Assembly (NCBI GenBank): GCA_048213135.1
Contig: PS015054.1
Location: 133,812 to 197,811 of the forward strand
Source: Reclinomonas americana ATCC 50394
Lineage: Eukaryota; Jakobida; Jakobea; Jakobida
Direction: 5' to 3'
Length of the DNA: 64,000 nucleotides
Translations under genes and position numbers: made by a program
Part shown: piece after piece, positions 25,144 to 38,202 of the stretch
How the letters are laid out: each line of letters starts with the position of its first letter
Numbering within the stretch: the stretch's first letter is position 1
Notes under the pieces: model-generated
The model's database searches: none
Told to the model about the DNA's origin: nothing
The model's input: only the letters and a program-made list of their open reading frames with translations

Positions 25144-26971
25144 TGGGCGACTTCCACTGGCAACTTGCCCCACACCCTTTGCATCATCGTCGTCGTCGTC
25201 GTCGTCGTTCAAGTTGTCGACCTCCCCCCGCACTCCCGACACCCCTCCTCCCCTTCCACCTCTCCACGCGCATCACCATTGTGCATGGGTGAGGCGACAT
25301 ACATACACACAGACCACAAGAGAGAGAGAGATGCGACGGAGAAAGAAGAGCAGAGAGGCGTGCATCGTTGGAACTCATTGTTGTCGCACAGCCCGCGTCG
25401 CTCGCGGTCGCCACCACCGCGCCACCGCTCGCGCTCCCCCGGATCACCTCCTCGCCGTCGTGACTACTCGCCCCCTCGCCGCGACTATGGCGGCAGCAGC
25501 GGCGGCGGCGGCGGACGTGCTTCACCGCCACGGTTCGTTATTTTTTGACTCATGCATGTTGCACCGCCCCTTCTTTCTCTCGCTCCCTCTGCATAACCCG
25601 GAAACGACACACGTGTCTGTCCATGTGCTTCTTCTTCTTCTTCTTCTTCTCAATTGTGTGGCTTGCCATTCCCCTCTATTTGTGTTGTTGTTGTTTGTGT
25701 GTACGACCTGCAACAACCTGGTCGACGCCCATCACGTCGACGATCTGGATATGTGTGTTTGTTTAGTAGCACACCTGCATTTACACACGCATGCATGTTG
25801 TCGCCGCTGGCTCGTCTGTCGCGCGTTTGTGTCATGATGCACCTCGTTGCTGACGTGTGTGATTCGGTGTGCAGTGATCCGGCTGTAAACAGAGGCAACA
25901 ACCTCTACGTCAGCGGTGTGTCGACTCGCACCTCGGACGACGACCTGCGCCGCAAGTTTGAGCGCTTTGGCCCCGTTGCGTTTCCATTTCCCCCCGCCCC
26001 TTGTGGTGACCGCAACTCACCTTTCATCTCCGCACGCAGGTCAAGGAGTGCCGTCTGGTGTACGACCCGCGCACTCGCGAGCACCGCGGGTTCGGCTTCG
26101 TGACCATGGAGGTGGTCGAGGATGCCGAGGCGGCCATCAAGAGCCTGCACAACCAGGACCTCGACGGACGCGTCATCTCTGTGGAGAAGGCCAAGCGCAA
26201 CCGCCCGCGCACGCCGACCCCGGGTAACTATCTCGGCCGCGCTCGCGATCGTGAGGGCTACGGTGGTGGCGGCGGTGGCCGCTACTCGCCGTACCGTGGT
26301 GGTCGCGACGACCGCCGCGGCGGTGGCTGTTGCGTCTCATTTGCAGAAGCTCTCTTATGTTTGTTCGATATTGCTCACCACGCGCAATGTGCATTTTGTG
26401 ATGCAACAGACGACGACTACCGTGGCGGTGGCCGTGACCGCGATCGCGATCGAGGAGGGTGCGTTGTGTGGAGTGCTTTCATATCATCTTTAATCCTTGC
26501 ACGTTTTCCTCATGCGCGCTTGCTGCAGTTACGACGACTACCGCGGTGGTGGTGACCGTGGTGGTGGTGGTGGCGGCGGCTACTCGGGTTCGGGCTCGCG
26601 CGACTACGACTATCGGTAAGCCACAAGCCTGTCTCATGCGAATCGACTTCGAATTCCTGTTTCCCCCGCTCTTCAAGTCTGCTGCTGCTGCTACCTTCAA
26701 GTGGCTGGGCAACACGACAGTCGTCGCTTTTCCTGTATCGTCTCCTCCCCATCCCCCCTCTTCTCTTTTTCCATTCTCCCTTTCTCGGCCATGCTGTTTT
26801 GTTGCGCAGTTGACCTCCGATGCGGAGTCTGGATTGTTGTTCCTTTTGTCGTCTATGCTTTCAGTACTGTCTTCGCGTTAGCTTGCCAGTGACGACTAGT
26901 ACGCGCTCTGACGTTGCTCCTTGCAGGTACCGCTCGCGCAGCCGCTCACCCTACGACTCGCGTCGCTACTA
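24574..26971 (+). CDS. Tra2-like SR splicing factor with one RRM
   Basis: The first coding exon ends exactly at the start codon: ATG 24574-24576 is followed at once by GTGCGTATTG. The next exon (about 24750-24791) gives ADSRSPSPRRDGAP. A 601-nt intron (24792-25392) then joins in phase to SPRRSRSPPPRHRSRSPG and a Gly run. The RRM follows with RNP2 NLYVSGV and RNP1 RGFGFVTM, split by an intron after RRKFERFG. The C-terminus is RGG/DDYR-rich and finishes YRSRSRSPYDSRRY at the stop 26969-26971. RS-RRM-RS order is that of Transformer-2 proteins, which bind exonic enhancers and recruit the spliceosome; RNPS1-like is the alternative. Several small RGG exons make alternative splicing likely. Confidence 0.82.
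25106..25213 (+). repeat. CT tract and GTC run inside the long SR-gene intron
   Basis: A TCTCTC run at about 25113-25144 and a GTC trinucleotide run at about 25185-25210 sit in the 601-nt intron of the SR gene. This is the longest intron I find in the window. Confidence 0.75.
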
Positions 26972-27157
26972 AGCAGCGCCGGCCCGCTAAAAAAGGCAGC
27001 TGCACCGCCTTTTGGTGGTTGTGTTTTTTTCGCCCCCTTCGTGCACGGCATCCACAATGAAGCAACATTCAAAACCGGGACTCGTGTAAGGGGCGTGCGG
27101 GAGAGGGCTGTGTGTGTGTGTGTAAACGCCAGCGCGATAAGAGTCATGAATCGTTGT

Positions 27158-30100
27158 TTACGAAGGGATGTCGTTGCGCAGTTTTAGGCGATGTAGCATC
27201 TCGCGAACTTGTTCTCTCTGTAAAAAAGAGGCGAGGGATGAGCTGGAAACGAAAAAAAGACGGTGACGTTGCAAGGTATGTACACGTACCCTCTCATCCG
27301 TGACCGGTGCCGGCTGAGAAAAGCACTCCACAAATGAGACAATAGGTACAGCAGCAGCAGCAGCAGGAGGGAGCGGCAGAAACATACGCACCTCGCCGCC
27401 GTGTACCAACCACGCCGGTAATACCGAGACGCGACCGGCCACCAGCAGTGCCTTGCTGGCGACGCACTGATGGAAACGCCAGTTGGTGGCCTGCCCGTCG
27501 AAGCGCCGAAGGAGCTGCCGGACGACCTCCCAGCCACTTTGCACGGCGCCGTCAAAGCGCACAGTGTGCTCCGGTGACTTCTCGTCCACCACAGCGCACT
27601 CGGCGACCAGCGACTCGAACACTGCGGCGAGATCCAGGTGGCAAGTGACGCACACATCAATTGCGTCCTCGTACAGTCCTTGCGACAGGAGCAGTCGCAA
27701 GGTGGCGTCGGCGTCCAGAGCACCAATATTAGTCTCCGTCGTTCCTCCCGTCAGCAGCGAGTAGTGCATGAGGGCGAGGCGCGCCGTGGCCAACGCAAAG
27801 AGTCCACGCGCGTCACTCAACGTCACCAGCATCTGCTGTCCCGGTCCCCGGTCACGCAGCGCGTCACTGCTGGCGTCGACAGCGCTGCTTTGTTGATCGT
27901 CGTCCTCCCCGTCGTCGGCCTCCACCGAGCGCCGCCTGCGCTTCCGACTCGGCTGCGCGGAGACACGCGCGGTGGCGTGAGTTTGTCACGTAGCACGGAA
28001 AACACATTAAATAACAGGAACGCAACTGTCTTGACTCCCGAGAGCAGAGCCGGTGGCTGAATGTTTTCCACCACAATGAACTGTCGACCGTCGGGCAGCA
28101 GACCGAGGCAGTTGAGTGCGACACTGTAACCGAAATGCTGCTGCTGGTACAGCTCAATCAGGTCCGGCGCCGACATGGCCTCCTTCCGCCGGCGCTCGGC
28201 GTACTCGAACATGGCCGTGGCTGCACTGCTGTGGTCGTTGCGGGCAACGGCGAACGAGTGCCACACAAAGTAGTAGTTGGTACTGCCGGCGGCGTCCGAC
28301 AGACGCAAGTCGAGACCGCGCGCCTTCTCGCGCAGAATGTCCTCGATCTCGCCAACAATGCCGTGCGCCGGGAAACTGGCCAGACGCGCCGCCAGGCCAC
28401 TCTCCACCAACTCGCTCACAAACAGGCGCAAGCAGTTGCGACGTGTATCGGCATGCCGGTTGCTCACAATGGCCGCATACGCATCCTCGTAGCGTCCGAG
28501 TCGGAGGGAGAGCGAAAAGACGCGCGCCAACAGACCGCCCTGTCACCCAAGTTGAGGAGGAGGAGGAGGAGGAGGCAAACGGAAACGAGAATGCAGAACG
28601 CACCAACTTCTCCAACAGCACATCGTGGGTGGAGGCCAGTGTCGTCAAGAATGCCGCAGCTCTTCGCGCCACATCGCACACAATGTCCGACTGTTGCTTG
28701 CCCTCAAACAGCGACATCACGAACTGACAGTAGAGAACACGGAGGCGGGCGGCGGCGGCCAGCGTCCGATCATCGCCAATCTCTGCAATCTCTTGCTTCA
28801 CCGCGGGATTGTCGACCTCGCCGAGCAAGGAGAGCAGGCGGTCCCAGTCACTCAGCACATCGGCCTCTGCCGCTGCCAACGAACTGCCTCCGTCAACCTG
28901 ATCGTCGCTCACCGGCAAGTCTGCAGCACAGTGTGACCACAACAGCCATGCAGCGATCTGCCGTTTCCAGGGGGGAAAAAACGCAACACCACATGGACGC
29001 GGCCTCCAAGAATGCATCACGGCCTCGCAGAAGCTGCAAGCGTGACACGTAGCACAGGCCGAGGGAGTGCAGAAGCGGTGCGGAGCGTGGGGTTTGCAGG
29101 GAGCAAAACTCAAAGAGCAGATCGAATGCTTGATTCCGCGCCAAGACCTGCATCATGTGCCACGACGTGGAGACGGCCATGTGTGGAGCCGCCGTGTAGC
29201 TGCCACAGGTGCTAGAAAGAAAGAGAGGAGTCAAGGATACACAACAACACGCACTGCGCAGTGACGACATCAAGGCGCGGGAATGCTGGCAAAGGAAAAA
29301 AAAGGATATAACTTGGCAAACAGCTGGCCCAACACGCCCGACAGCGAACCGCGCATATCAGAAACAAAGTTGTCTCCGAGGAAGACGAGCGGGAAATCGG
29401 GGTGGGACGTGATGGCCGGCATGCCGTGGCGAACCAGGGAATCGAGAAGCTTGTGGTCGGTGGCTGGCAGACACACAGATTCGTATGAGCAGGGGAAAAC
29501 ACATACAAGCACACGAGATATCGACAATGGCGACGCAACAGCGTGCGCCGGCAACGTCGACCATGGACCAGTCGGACCCGACTCTGTTGTAGCATCGTCA
29601 GCAACGACGTCAACACACGAACCCTACTTTTTGCTCCCGTCGCACCTGCTGCCACTGGAGTCTGGCTGCATTGCAAGCCAGCGGAACAAGAGAGCCTTGC
29701 GCAGGCCGGACGACAGTTGTGGGTACACTGTGGAGCGGAAGCCGCTGTTGGCCGACTGTCGTCGGAGATTCTGCGTGCCCACGAGTGAGATGATCTGACC
29801 ACGTTAAACGAATGGTGTGTGTCGGCTCACCGGCTGCGGCTGCACTCGCTGCAGCACAAAAACCACAGTGACTGCGATGCGCAGGAGAAGCATGCACCGC
29901 GCGGCGAGCATCGCCGACACGGACGATCGCACAAAGTGCAGCAGTGTGTTGCTGGTATCCATCGGGCCGGCATTCAAGTTGATCTCTGCAAACACATCGC
30001 CCCCCAAAAACACACTAAGCGGAGGGTCATGACGAGCACCACCACAGTGGCAACAACGCACCGGGAAGCTTGCCCCACACTCGATTGATGAGTTGGTTGA

Positions 30101-32957
30101 CGGCGGAGCGCGGTGCGACTACCGTATTGAATATCTCTGTCACCTCGGCCGCCAGCTGCTCCGTTGCTTGCGCGCTACCGACATCCTTTGCGCTGTAGTC
30201 GTCATGTGATATCAGGCGACATGCAGCTGCGGGCACACGGGTGTGCAGAATACACAGAAAAACAGACCTCTCCTCCAAGAGCCCAGGCAGCACCTCTTCT
30301 AGAATTCCACACGGATCGTCAGCCTCTCGACACAAGCCGTCGAGCAAGACCAGGGAGAGAGGACCCAGCTGTCGGAGGCATGTACGATTGTGAGTTGTGT
30401 CGTCCTCACGTGACGACAAGAGAAAAAGCAACTCACAAAATCGGCCACCAGCTGCGTGCAGTGCAGGAAGCGACGCTCGTCGTCCGACAGCACCATGTGC
30501 TTGAACCCATCTGCACACGGGAGTGTCAGCCACCACGTCCGAGAACCAGAAGAACCATCAACAGCACAAAACCTGCATCCTCATCGTGGTCTCCCACGTG
30601 CGACATGAACAGCAGCGACTCGGCGATTTCCGCATCGCGAACAAATCCCACGCCATCCTGTACGTGCCACATGTTGAGTGTCACCGCGCGCTACACTGGC
30701 AGGCACGGAGGCAACGACAGTAACCAACCTCCTTCACCGCACCAACCACCGACACCACAGAACTGCGTGGCACGCGAGCCAGCAAGAGAGCACGCGGAGC
30801 ACTCGCCACGTCGCGCCGTTCCACCATTTGGTTGTAGAACTCCAAAAGCGCCTCGCCCACATCTTGTCCGTGTGCATGGACATCGTGCAGGAGCATCGCC
30901 CGCAGAGACTCCTCAGTCTCCACGTCCAGCGATCCCACCGCCAGTCCATGCGTCTCTTCCATGCATCGCCGCAGCACCGGCAACGACATGTCCTCCGACT
31001 CAAAGATACGCGACATGAAAAACAACTCCGAGAACTGAATCCGTTCCAGTGCATGCGCATCCAGCTGCATCGATCCGTCCACGAATTCGTGCTCTCGCAG
31101 CACTGCATTCCAGCCGAGCTCCCCACACTCAGCCCTGCCGGACGAAAGGGTGAGCACGAAAAAGAGAGCAGTGATGGATTCGCACATGACGCAACGAATC
31201 GGGTGCATAGAAAACAACTGTCGGCATGGCCTGCGTTCCGCTCACACCGAGCACGTACAGGGCGCGGTTCGAGTTGACGTGCCAGTCGAACACAACATCG
31301 TGAGGACTGTACACGAGGTCGGTCGCAAGAAGTTCGTAGCTGCGACCCGACACGGCATTCAGCTGCGCCCACACGAATGCACACTCGGCGCGTTTCTGTC
31401 GCCACCACGTCGGTGAGACGGAGCGCGAGAGAGGCGAGTAGAGAGGACAGCACAAACCATGCTGCTCACAAACGGAATGTGGAAGAGAATTGCGCTGCCG
31501 AGCACGGTCATGAGCCGTGTGGCGCCACCAGTGGCCGACACTGCGCAGAACACACGCAAGTCAGCACTGGGACAAAAAAACCCGCAAGAGTTCGAGACAC
31601 ACGAAACAGTTGGTAATGCTTTCGGCGCCACTGGTAAAGTGGGCCATGAGATCGACCAGTCGGGCCTTGGAGGCCACCGAGCGACCAGCCAGGTGCCACG
31701 TGGTCAGACCGCCCTCCACGTCCAACGCCACAGCCACCGTTTCCCGGTCCACGTGCACAACAACCAGGTCCACCAGCGACGCCGCTCGAGTGGGTCTAAT
31801 GCGATGCGATGAGAAAATGAATAGAGGAGAGTAACGGGAAGGAGAGACACGAGACAACTCAACTTGGAGAGGATACTGCTGAAGAACTTGGTGACACTGA
31901 ACTTCTCCGACAACAAAAAGTTGCGTGATGCTGCACACACGCACACGCAGATAATAATGGTGAGCGAAGCGATTGTGCAAGGAGTGGTGGCGTGGACAAA
32001 AGGGGAGCACATGCCCACCATTCTCCAGATCGACATACTGAATGGACCCATCAGAGTAGCCAATCAGCATGTTATGAGCCGCCCACAAATGCAAGCACGT
32101 GACGCTGGCCGCCTTGACCGTGACATCGAGCACCGTCAACCGATCGTCCGAGTACGATTGCAGATACGACGACGACTGCACGTGGTGGCGCGCAACTGTT
32201 AGCTCGCTACACAAAAGAGAGAACGATGACCAAAAAAATGCACGCAACATGCGCCGACGGCAGCGGCAACGACACAATGTACAGAAACGCCGACTGCGGA
32301 CAGCACAGCACAATGCGCAGGCGCGCCTGTCGTGAAGGTCGCCGCCGCCGACGGAAGCGCTCCTCGTCGTCCTCATCGTCATCATCCTCCTCATCATCAT
32401 CCTCCACCTGCTCGTCCTCCTCATCACCCACACGCCCATCATCATCGCCAATCACCATCGCCTGTCGTGCACGCCTCGCTGCCGCCACCTCCACCTCATC
32501 CTCTTCCTCCTCGACACACACGCGAGGAAGCAGTGGAAAGGGGAACTGCAGAGTGCGCGAGTGCCTGACACTGCCCAGATCCTCAGCCTTGCGTGCTGCA
32601 AACGCGCTCTTGTTCGTCACCATCGTCGGCACCTCGAACAGATCCAAGTGCGTGCCACGCACACACCTGCATGCCAAAGAGTCCAAGGGCAAAGAGAGAC
32701 AACATGAGCGGCCATGACCACTTGCACACACACACTCTCTCTTGCATGCACGACGACAACAACAACACTACACGTACTCACCACACGAGTGACACCCCGC
32801 GCAACGCACGCAATGCATACGAGCCGTACACAGGAAGTGCAGGTGACAATGAGGCACTGCCTGCAGCGGCCACGTCTTCATCGCTGTGATGCGGCACGCG
32901 CACCAGCGGCCGCTGCGTGAGTGGCGGGAAGGCCACACCGTCTGACACGCGGTACAT
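27158..32957 (-). CDS. NUP160: Nucleoporin NUP160 (Y-complex)
   Basis: Start ATG 32957 (MYRVSDGVAFPPLTQRPLV). N-terminal exons form a propeller-like region with MVTNKSAFAARKAEDLG, a long acidic insert (about 32350-32520), CLHLWAAHNMLIGYSDGSIQ and LVVVHVDRETVAVALDVEGG. The C-terminal helical part is the diagnostic one: YEDAYAAIVSNRHADTRRNC, LRLFVSELVESGLAARLASF, then IVGEIEDILREKARGLD, YYFVWHSFAVARNDHSSAAT and MFEYAERRRKEAM. It ends EMLHRLKLRNDIPS at 27158. These match the NUP160/Nup120 pattern (fungal, plant and animal) in order and length. The protein is a scaffold of the nuclear pore Y-complex. About 15 introns interrupt it. The acidic insert is unusual. It diverges from the CCDC78-like gene with 87 bp between ATGs. 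Confidence 0.85.
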
Positions 32958-33044
32958 GCGCGCTGCCTGCTGTGCGTGTCGAGCTTGCTGTGGACAGAGA
33001 GCGTGCTCGCCAGTGGATTTCGCGCGCTTTCACTCACCGCGATC
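32958..33044. promoter_or_regulatory. 87-bp divergent promoter, NUP160 / CCDC78-like
   Basis: Opposed start codons at 32957 and 33045 with 87 bp between. The gap is GC-rich with no TATA-like box. Confidence 0.4.
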
Positions 33045-36000
33045 ATGTCGCGCATGCAGCTGGTCGCCGCCGGTGCGTCCTTCCTTCCCCTTACCAGCAC
33101 CACTGTACCTTCCGTGCTGGTTACCTTCGCCGTCTCCTCACACTCTATTTGTGTGTGTGTGTATTGTCGTGTGTCAACCGCTTTCACAGATGATGTCGAC
33201 GACGGTGGCTCGTCGTCGTCGTCTGTGTCGGCGGTGCAGACATTAGCACTTGTACAGAGCGACTCGCCACCGCGCACGTGTCCGTACTTGTTCCAACAGG
33301 CGCTGGCCACGGCCACAGTGACACTGGTGGCCGATGGGTGAGCAAACACAATCCTCTCCTCCGATGAAAGTGCTCCGCAGTCACTCACCTTCTCTCCTAC
33401 ACACACACACACACAGTGTCCCTGGAGCGGGCGAGCCGGTGCAGTTTGGCGACTTGTGTAGCTATCGATTGGCGCGATCGGACGACTCACAGTCACCGTG
33501 GGAGGCCGTGGATCGAACAGGCCGGCTGCAGGATGCGGCAGCGCACTGGGTCGACGGCTCCAATGTGGCCTTCTTGCTGGTCGGCGGTGTTGCGTCGCTG
33601 GCGACTCGCAACCAGCTGCTGTATGGTGATCGGTCGGCGGAGCAGCAGCAGTCGGGATCACAGTCGCGAGCGTCAGTTGCTGGTGCGTGCGTGTGTTTGT
33701 TGTGAGGAGGACGACTGGTGTGTGTACTGAACGAGGCGATAGGATTGGTGGCCATGCTGACGAGACACGCATTGGAGGAACTGCGGTCGAGATATCAGAC
33801 GTCGCCATCGTCGCGTGGCAAGCCGCCGTTCCGAGTGACGATTGAGAGCTTTGCAGTGCGCGATGAGACTGTGGTGGACTTGTTGGACGAAGGTCTACTC
33901 TTTGTGTGTGACTTCGTGGCGTGAGCATACGTTTCGTTGACTTTATTCGCCCCCCACAGCGACCTCGGTTGGTTTGGAGGTGGTGGATTTCGATCTGGAG
34001 GCTGGCGACAGCATCGTCAAGGGCTTGCGCCGGCATCCCGTCACCTCCGCCGATGCTGTGTCCATACTGCTCGATGATGTTGCGTGACTCGGCGAAGCGT
34101 GAATGAGTGGGTGGCGTCGGCTGAATTTCATGTGTGCAGCATCAGTCGCTGCGGAATCCGGCTCGTCTGCAGACCAATCCGCCTCCATTGGAGGCGCAGC
34201 GATCTCATTCATGCGTACGCCTCCAACTCGTGCAGCACCGACAAGATGTGGATGGGCAGCCGCAGACGGTGAGCACCCGGTATCACTCGATGAGCGTTTT
34301 GGAGATAGAGGGAGAGGGAGAGTATTCTGTGCTTACTAGCAGCTCGCAGCTCCTGTCGACGTGCACTCTGGTGGACATTGCCTCGCTGGATCCGCTAACC
34401 GAGCGTGCTGAGGCAGTGAATGAACGCGAAGGTGAGCAGGCGGGTCCGGGTGCGAGCGCAGAGTGATGCGCGTGCTGACCGTTTTTCCGGGAAGGTGTCA
34501 GCATGAACCGCAGTCTGTTTGCCGTTGCGAACGCATTCCAGATGCTGAGCAAGCCTGCGGTGTGTCGTGGCCCCTGTAGTGTTCGTGCTGCAGTCCTCTG
34601 ACGCTCTCTGCTGCTGTAGGAACGCGATTTTGTCATGTACTCGGGCAGTGTGATGACTCGCCTGTTGTGGAATGTGCTGGGCGGCAACTGCCTCACCACC
34701 GTCGTCGGCGTGCTGGCCTACGGATCGCCGCGTGATGTTGGTGCCTGCACTCATGTCCTACGCATGTGCAAGCAAGCGCGCGCCATCATCAACTCGCCGC
34801 TCATCACGTGCGACAGGGTCAGCGGTCTCGTACGCAAGTACCATGTGAGTACGCGTGGGATTGCGCAGATCGCTTACTCTATTCGCCATTGTCATTGCTT
34901 ACGAAAAGTCCATGCGCACAGATTGAGCTCCACCGGCTCATGGACCAAGTGAGGGATCTCAAACAGGCCGAGGCCAGACTGCGACAGCAGCTGAAGGATA
35001 TCGAGTTGCGGGCGATTCGCGTGTTGTTTGTCTGCGCTGTGCACAGCGCTGACATATTATGGTTGTGTGCTTCGGGGGGGTTCAGTCCTCGAGCGGCGGC
35101 GGCCATGTCCGCCACCGACGCCGGCGTCCGCGGTTCGACCGACCACGCATCGTCGTCGCATGCCATTCTCAAGCTGCACGGTAAGCACGCGCATTGTGCA
35201 AGCCTGATTACTATTCACCGCGCCTCACCGTGATCGCTGAAGAAATGGAGAGCCACAACATCAAGCAGCATTTGGAGAAGATGAAGGTCGAGGAGGAGCG
35301 TGATCGGATGCGTGACAAGCTTCTCGAGCTCAAGGACAGGCAAGTGCATGAGCGTGAAGACAACTGCGTTTGTGTCCGCCAGTGTGTCACTCACAGAGTC
35401 ATCGTTTCGCAGATATTATGAGTTGATGCAGACGAAGAATGACATGGAAGCGAAGCTGCTGCAGTCGGAGGAGTCGAAACTACGCATCTCTCGAGCGCAC
35501 ATTGACTCGCAGATCCGCATTGCTGAACTGGAGGTTTGCATGCACGCCACCTTTGTTTTCTCGACCGAGGCACTCAACCACACTTGGCCGTATGCGCGCA
35601 TCAGGAGAGACTCGAGGGACTGACATTTGACGACGAGACGCGCATGCTGGCCACCGAGTCGGCCACCGCTGAGCTGGAATCCAAGTACATGGCGCAATCG
35701 GAGCAGCTGGAGCGCACACGAGCGGAGCTGGAGAAGATCCGCAGTTGCGTCAGGGAGACTCGGATGCACACACTGGTGAGGGACGGTGTTGGATGCATTG
35801 GAGCTGAATGTCGTGCATTTAGGTGAGCGTGTCGATCTGGCTGCCGAGTTTGTTGCCTTGCGACAGAATTACACGCAGCGCACGTCGGAACTGAGCGTCG
35901 AGCAGGCGCGTGTGGAAGAGTTGCAGTTGGAGGTGGTCAACTTGCTGAACAAGGTCCAAGTGCTGGAAAAGGTGCGTGCGCGCGCGTGTGTGTGTGTGTG

Positions 36001-38202
36001 TGTCGCACCAGTGTACCCAATCAAGGTGCTCATTCTCGAATGCAGGGTTCCAAGCCGATGACTCCACCGGCACAACGACGCCTCCCACCTGTAGATCCCT
36101 CCGCCCGGCCGCGCTCGCGTGAGCTCTCGCCACGAGGCTCGACTCTCCCGTCCATTGGGTTGCGTTGTCGCAGTCGTGTCACTCCCCCTCCCCCCTTCTT
36201 TTTCCTAGCACATTTGTTCATTTGCGATGACAGTACACGTGTCTCTGGCGCTGCACTGGAGGTCCGTACACACGTCGTGCAGCGTTTTACGACAGAGCAC
36301 CATCTGATTTGATGATGCACAGGGTGGACAGGAACGCAAGCTGCTCGACAATCGCCTCTCGCAACTGCAACAGTACGTCGCAGACTTGGAGGGTCAGATT
36401 CAGTTGCTTAGCTACCAGAACAACCTGCTCTCCGACGACCTGACGAACAAGGATACGACCTACATTGAGAAGACGCAAGAGAGTTGCGTGCCGACACCTC
36501 GCCGTGAGAATCTCTGTTGCTGTATTGATCTGTGAGCTCTCTGTGCAGTGATCGACACGATGACCCAGTTGCAGACACAGGCGCGACGCACCGGTGTTGA
36601 TGATGCAAACACGCAGACGAGCATCGAGCAGTTCGTCTCCAAGTCGTACGCCGCAGTCATCAGGGCGTTGCAGAACGCACATCGCGCAACAATCCACGAC
36701 CGGGATCGGTGCGCACTCGTGAGCATGCATATCAGTCAGTGTGTGCACTCTCACCGATGCCGTGCTGTTCGTGCAGACTTCGCAACACGTGCAACGTACT
36801 GCGCGGTCACAATTCGGCGATTATTAGGTTTGCCATTTCTGACGCCCCAGATCGTGCGCCCATGAACTCTTTTTTCTCAAAACGCAATCTGCAGGGCCTA
36901 CGAGGAGCTGACGGCGCACTTGTCACGCTGCCACGAACTGATACGGGAATATGTCGGTGCTGGCCGCCTGGAGGAACTGCGGCCGCCTCGCATGCTCACT
37001 CTTGCACAACTAAAGGTCGCGCCGTTCACCGCCATTTCCTTTTTTGGCTACTCCGTACATTCACTTATTTTTATGGGCTCTGTCTTGCAGGAGCTCAAGG
37101 ACGCCAACGACACGCCGCACGCACTCATGGAGGACTTGAAACGCATGGAGGGAGCGCTTGCACAGGCACGCGATCAGTACGTGTCGGCCGAGCAAGCGCA
37201 TGGTCTCTACAAGGAGCACGTTGACCGCATGCTCGCCGCCGGTGGCGGTGGTGGTGGTGGCGCGGCAGGGTGTGTGTGTGTGTGTGCGCGCATGCGTGTG
37301 TCGATGTGTCGTCAACGCCTCTTGCCTGCATCACCAATCATCCTGTTTGTGCTGGCGTTCCGTATCTTTATAGTGGCGACCAAGTTCGGAGGCAGCTTGA
37401 AGACAGCAATCGGCGACTGCTCGAGGATGTTTCTGTTGCGCACTCACACACTTTTTTTGTATTCGGGTGCTTCGCCTGTGTTAACACGCCTGGTGAGCAG
37501 CGCCTGCAACGAGAGAATCAAGAGCTCCGCAGCAACAGAGCGCCACCGCCCCATCCAGGAGCAGCCCCGGCGCGCGCATCAAGTGCCGATGCATCTCGCT
37601 TGCGCGACCGCGTGCACCAGGTTTTGTGTGCGTGTGATATTCTTGCGGGCTGGAATCTCACTGTCGTCCTGGCAGCTGGAGGTTGAAAACGCCGAGCTCC
37701 GGAAGGAAGTGGAGTTTGGCAAGCAGCGTTCCACGAGAATGCCACATTTGGAGGAACGGTTTGTGTGCGGCAGCTGCATGGCGACGAATCTTCCATGTTT
37801 GTTCACCACCCCCGCGCTGATCTGCCTTTTCTGTACGCGCAGCGTGGAGGCGCTGATGTATGAGAAGGAGGTGCTGCAGAACCAGGTTACTGATCTACAG
37901 CTGAAGGTGTCGAAGCGAACCGCGGGTACGCCGACGGGAGACGCCGATCAATACATGCAACAGATCCGGGAGTTTGCGGCACGGGAGCAGCAAGAGCTGG
38001 AGAAGAAAGTGTACGAGTACCAGACACGAGCAACCATGGCAGAGGAACAACTCGAAGAACTCAACACGTACATTGCCGACACGATTGCACAGTTTCGTCG
38101 TCGTCATTGTCTCTGCGTGTGGTGCATCGCGTGTGCTCACCCAGTTGCGTTAGGTACGAGGCCGAGATTCAGAGACTGCAGGCTGCATTAGCTGCTCGCT
38201 GA
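33045..38202 (+). CDS. CCDC78-like protein: degenerate kinesin motor fold plus coiled coil
   Basis: ATG 33045 (MSRMQLVAA) splices in phase to DDVDDGGSSSSSVSAVQTLA. The first 600 or so residues follow the kinesin motor fold: GSNVAFLLVGGVASLATRNQ stands at the P-loop, EAQRSHSCVRLQL at switch I, and TLVDIASLDPL at switch II. SMNRSLFAVANAFQML, SGSVMTRLLWNVLGGNC and THVLRMCKQARAIINSPL follow. The GQTGSGKT loop and the DLAGSE acidic/Gly switch are lost, so it cannot be a motor. About 900 residues of coiled coil follow in many short exons, finishing MAEEQLEELNTYIADTIAQ then YEAEIQRLQAALAAR (stop 38200-38202), an ending I associate with CCDC78. That protein acts in centriole amplification. The role here is inference. 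Confidence 0.7.

Noticed and set aside
24890-25837. 315-codon plus frame over the CT tract
   Set aside because: It reads through the long intron of the SR gene. Ser/Leu runs reflect TCTC repeats, and the RS-domain exons are in another frame.
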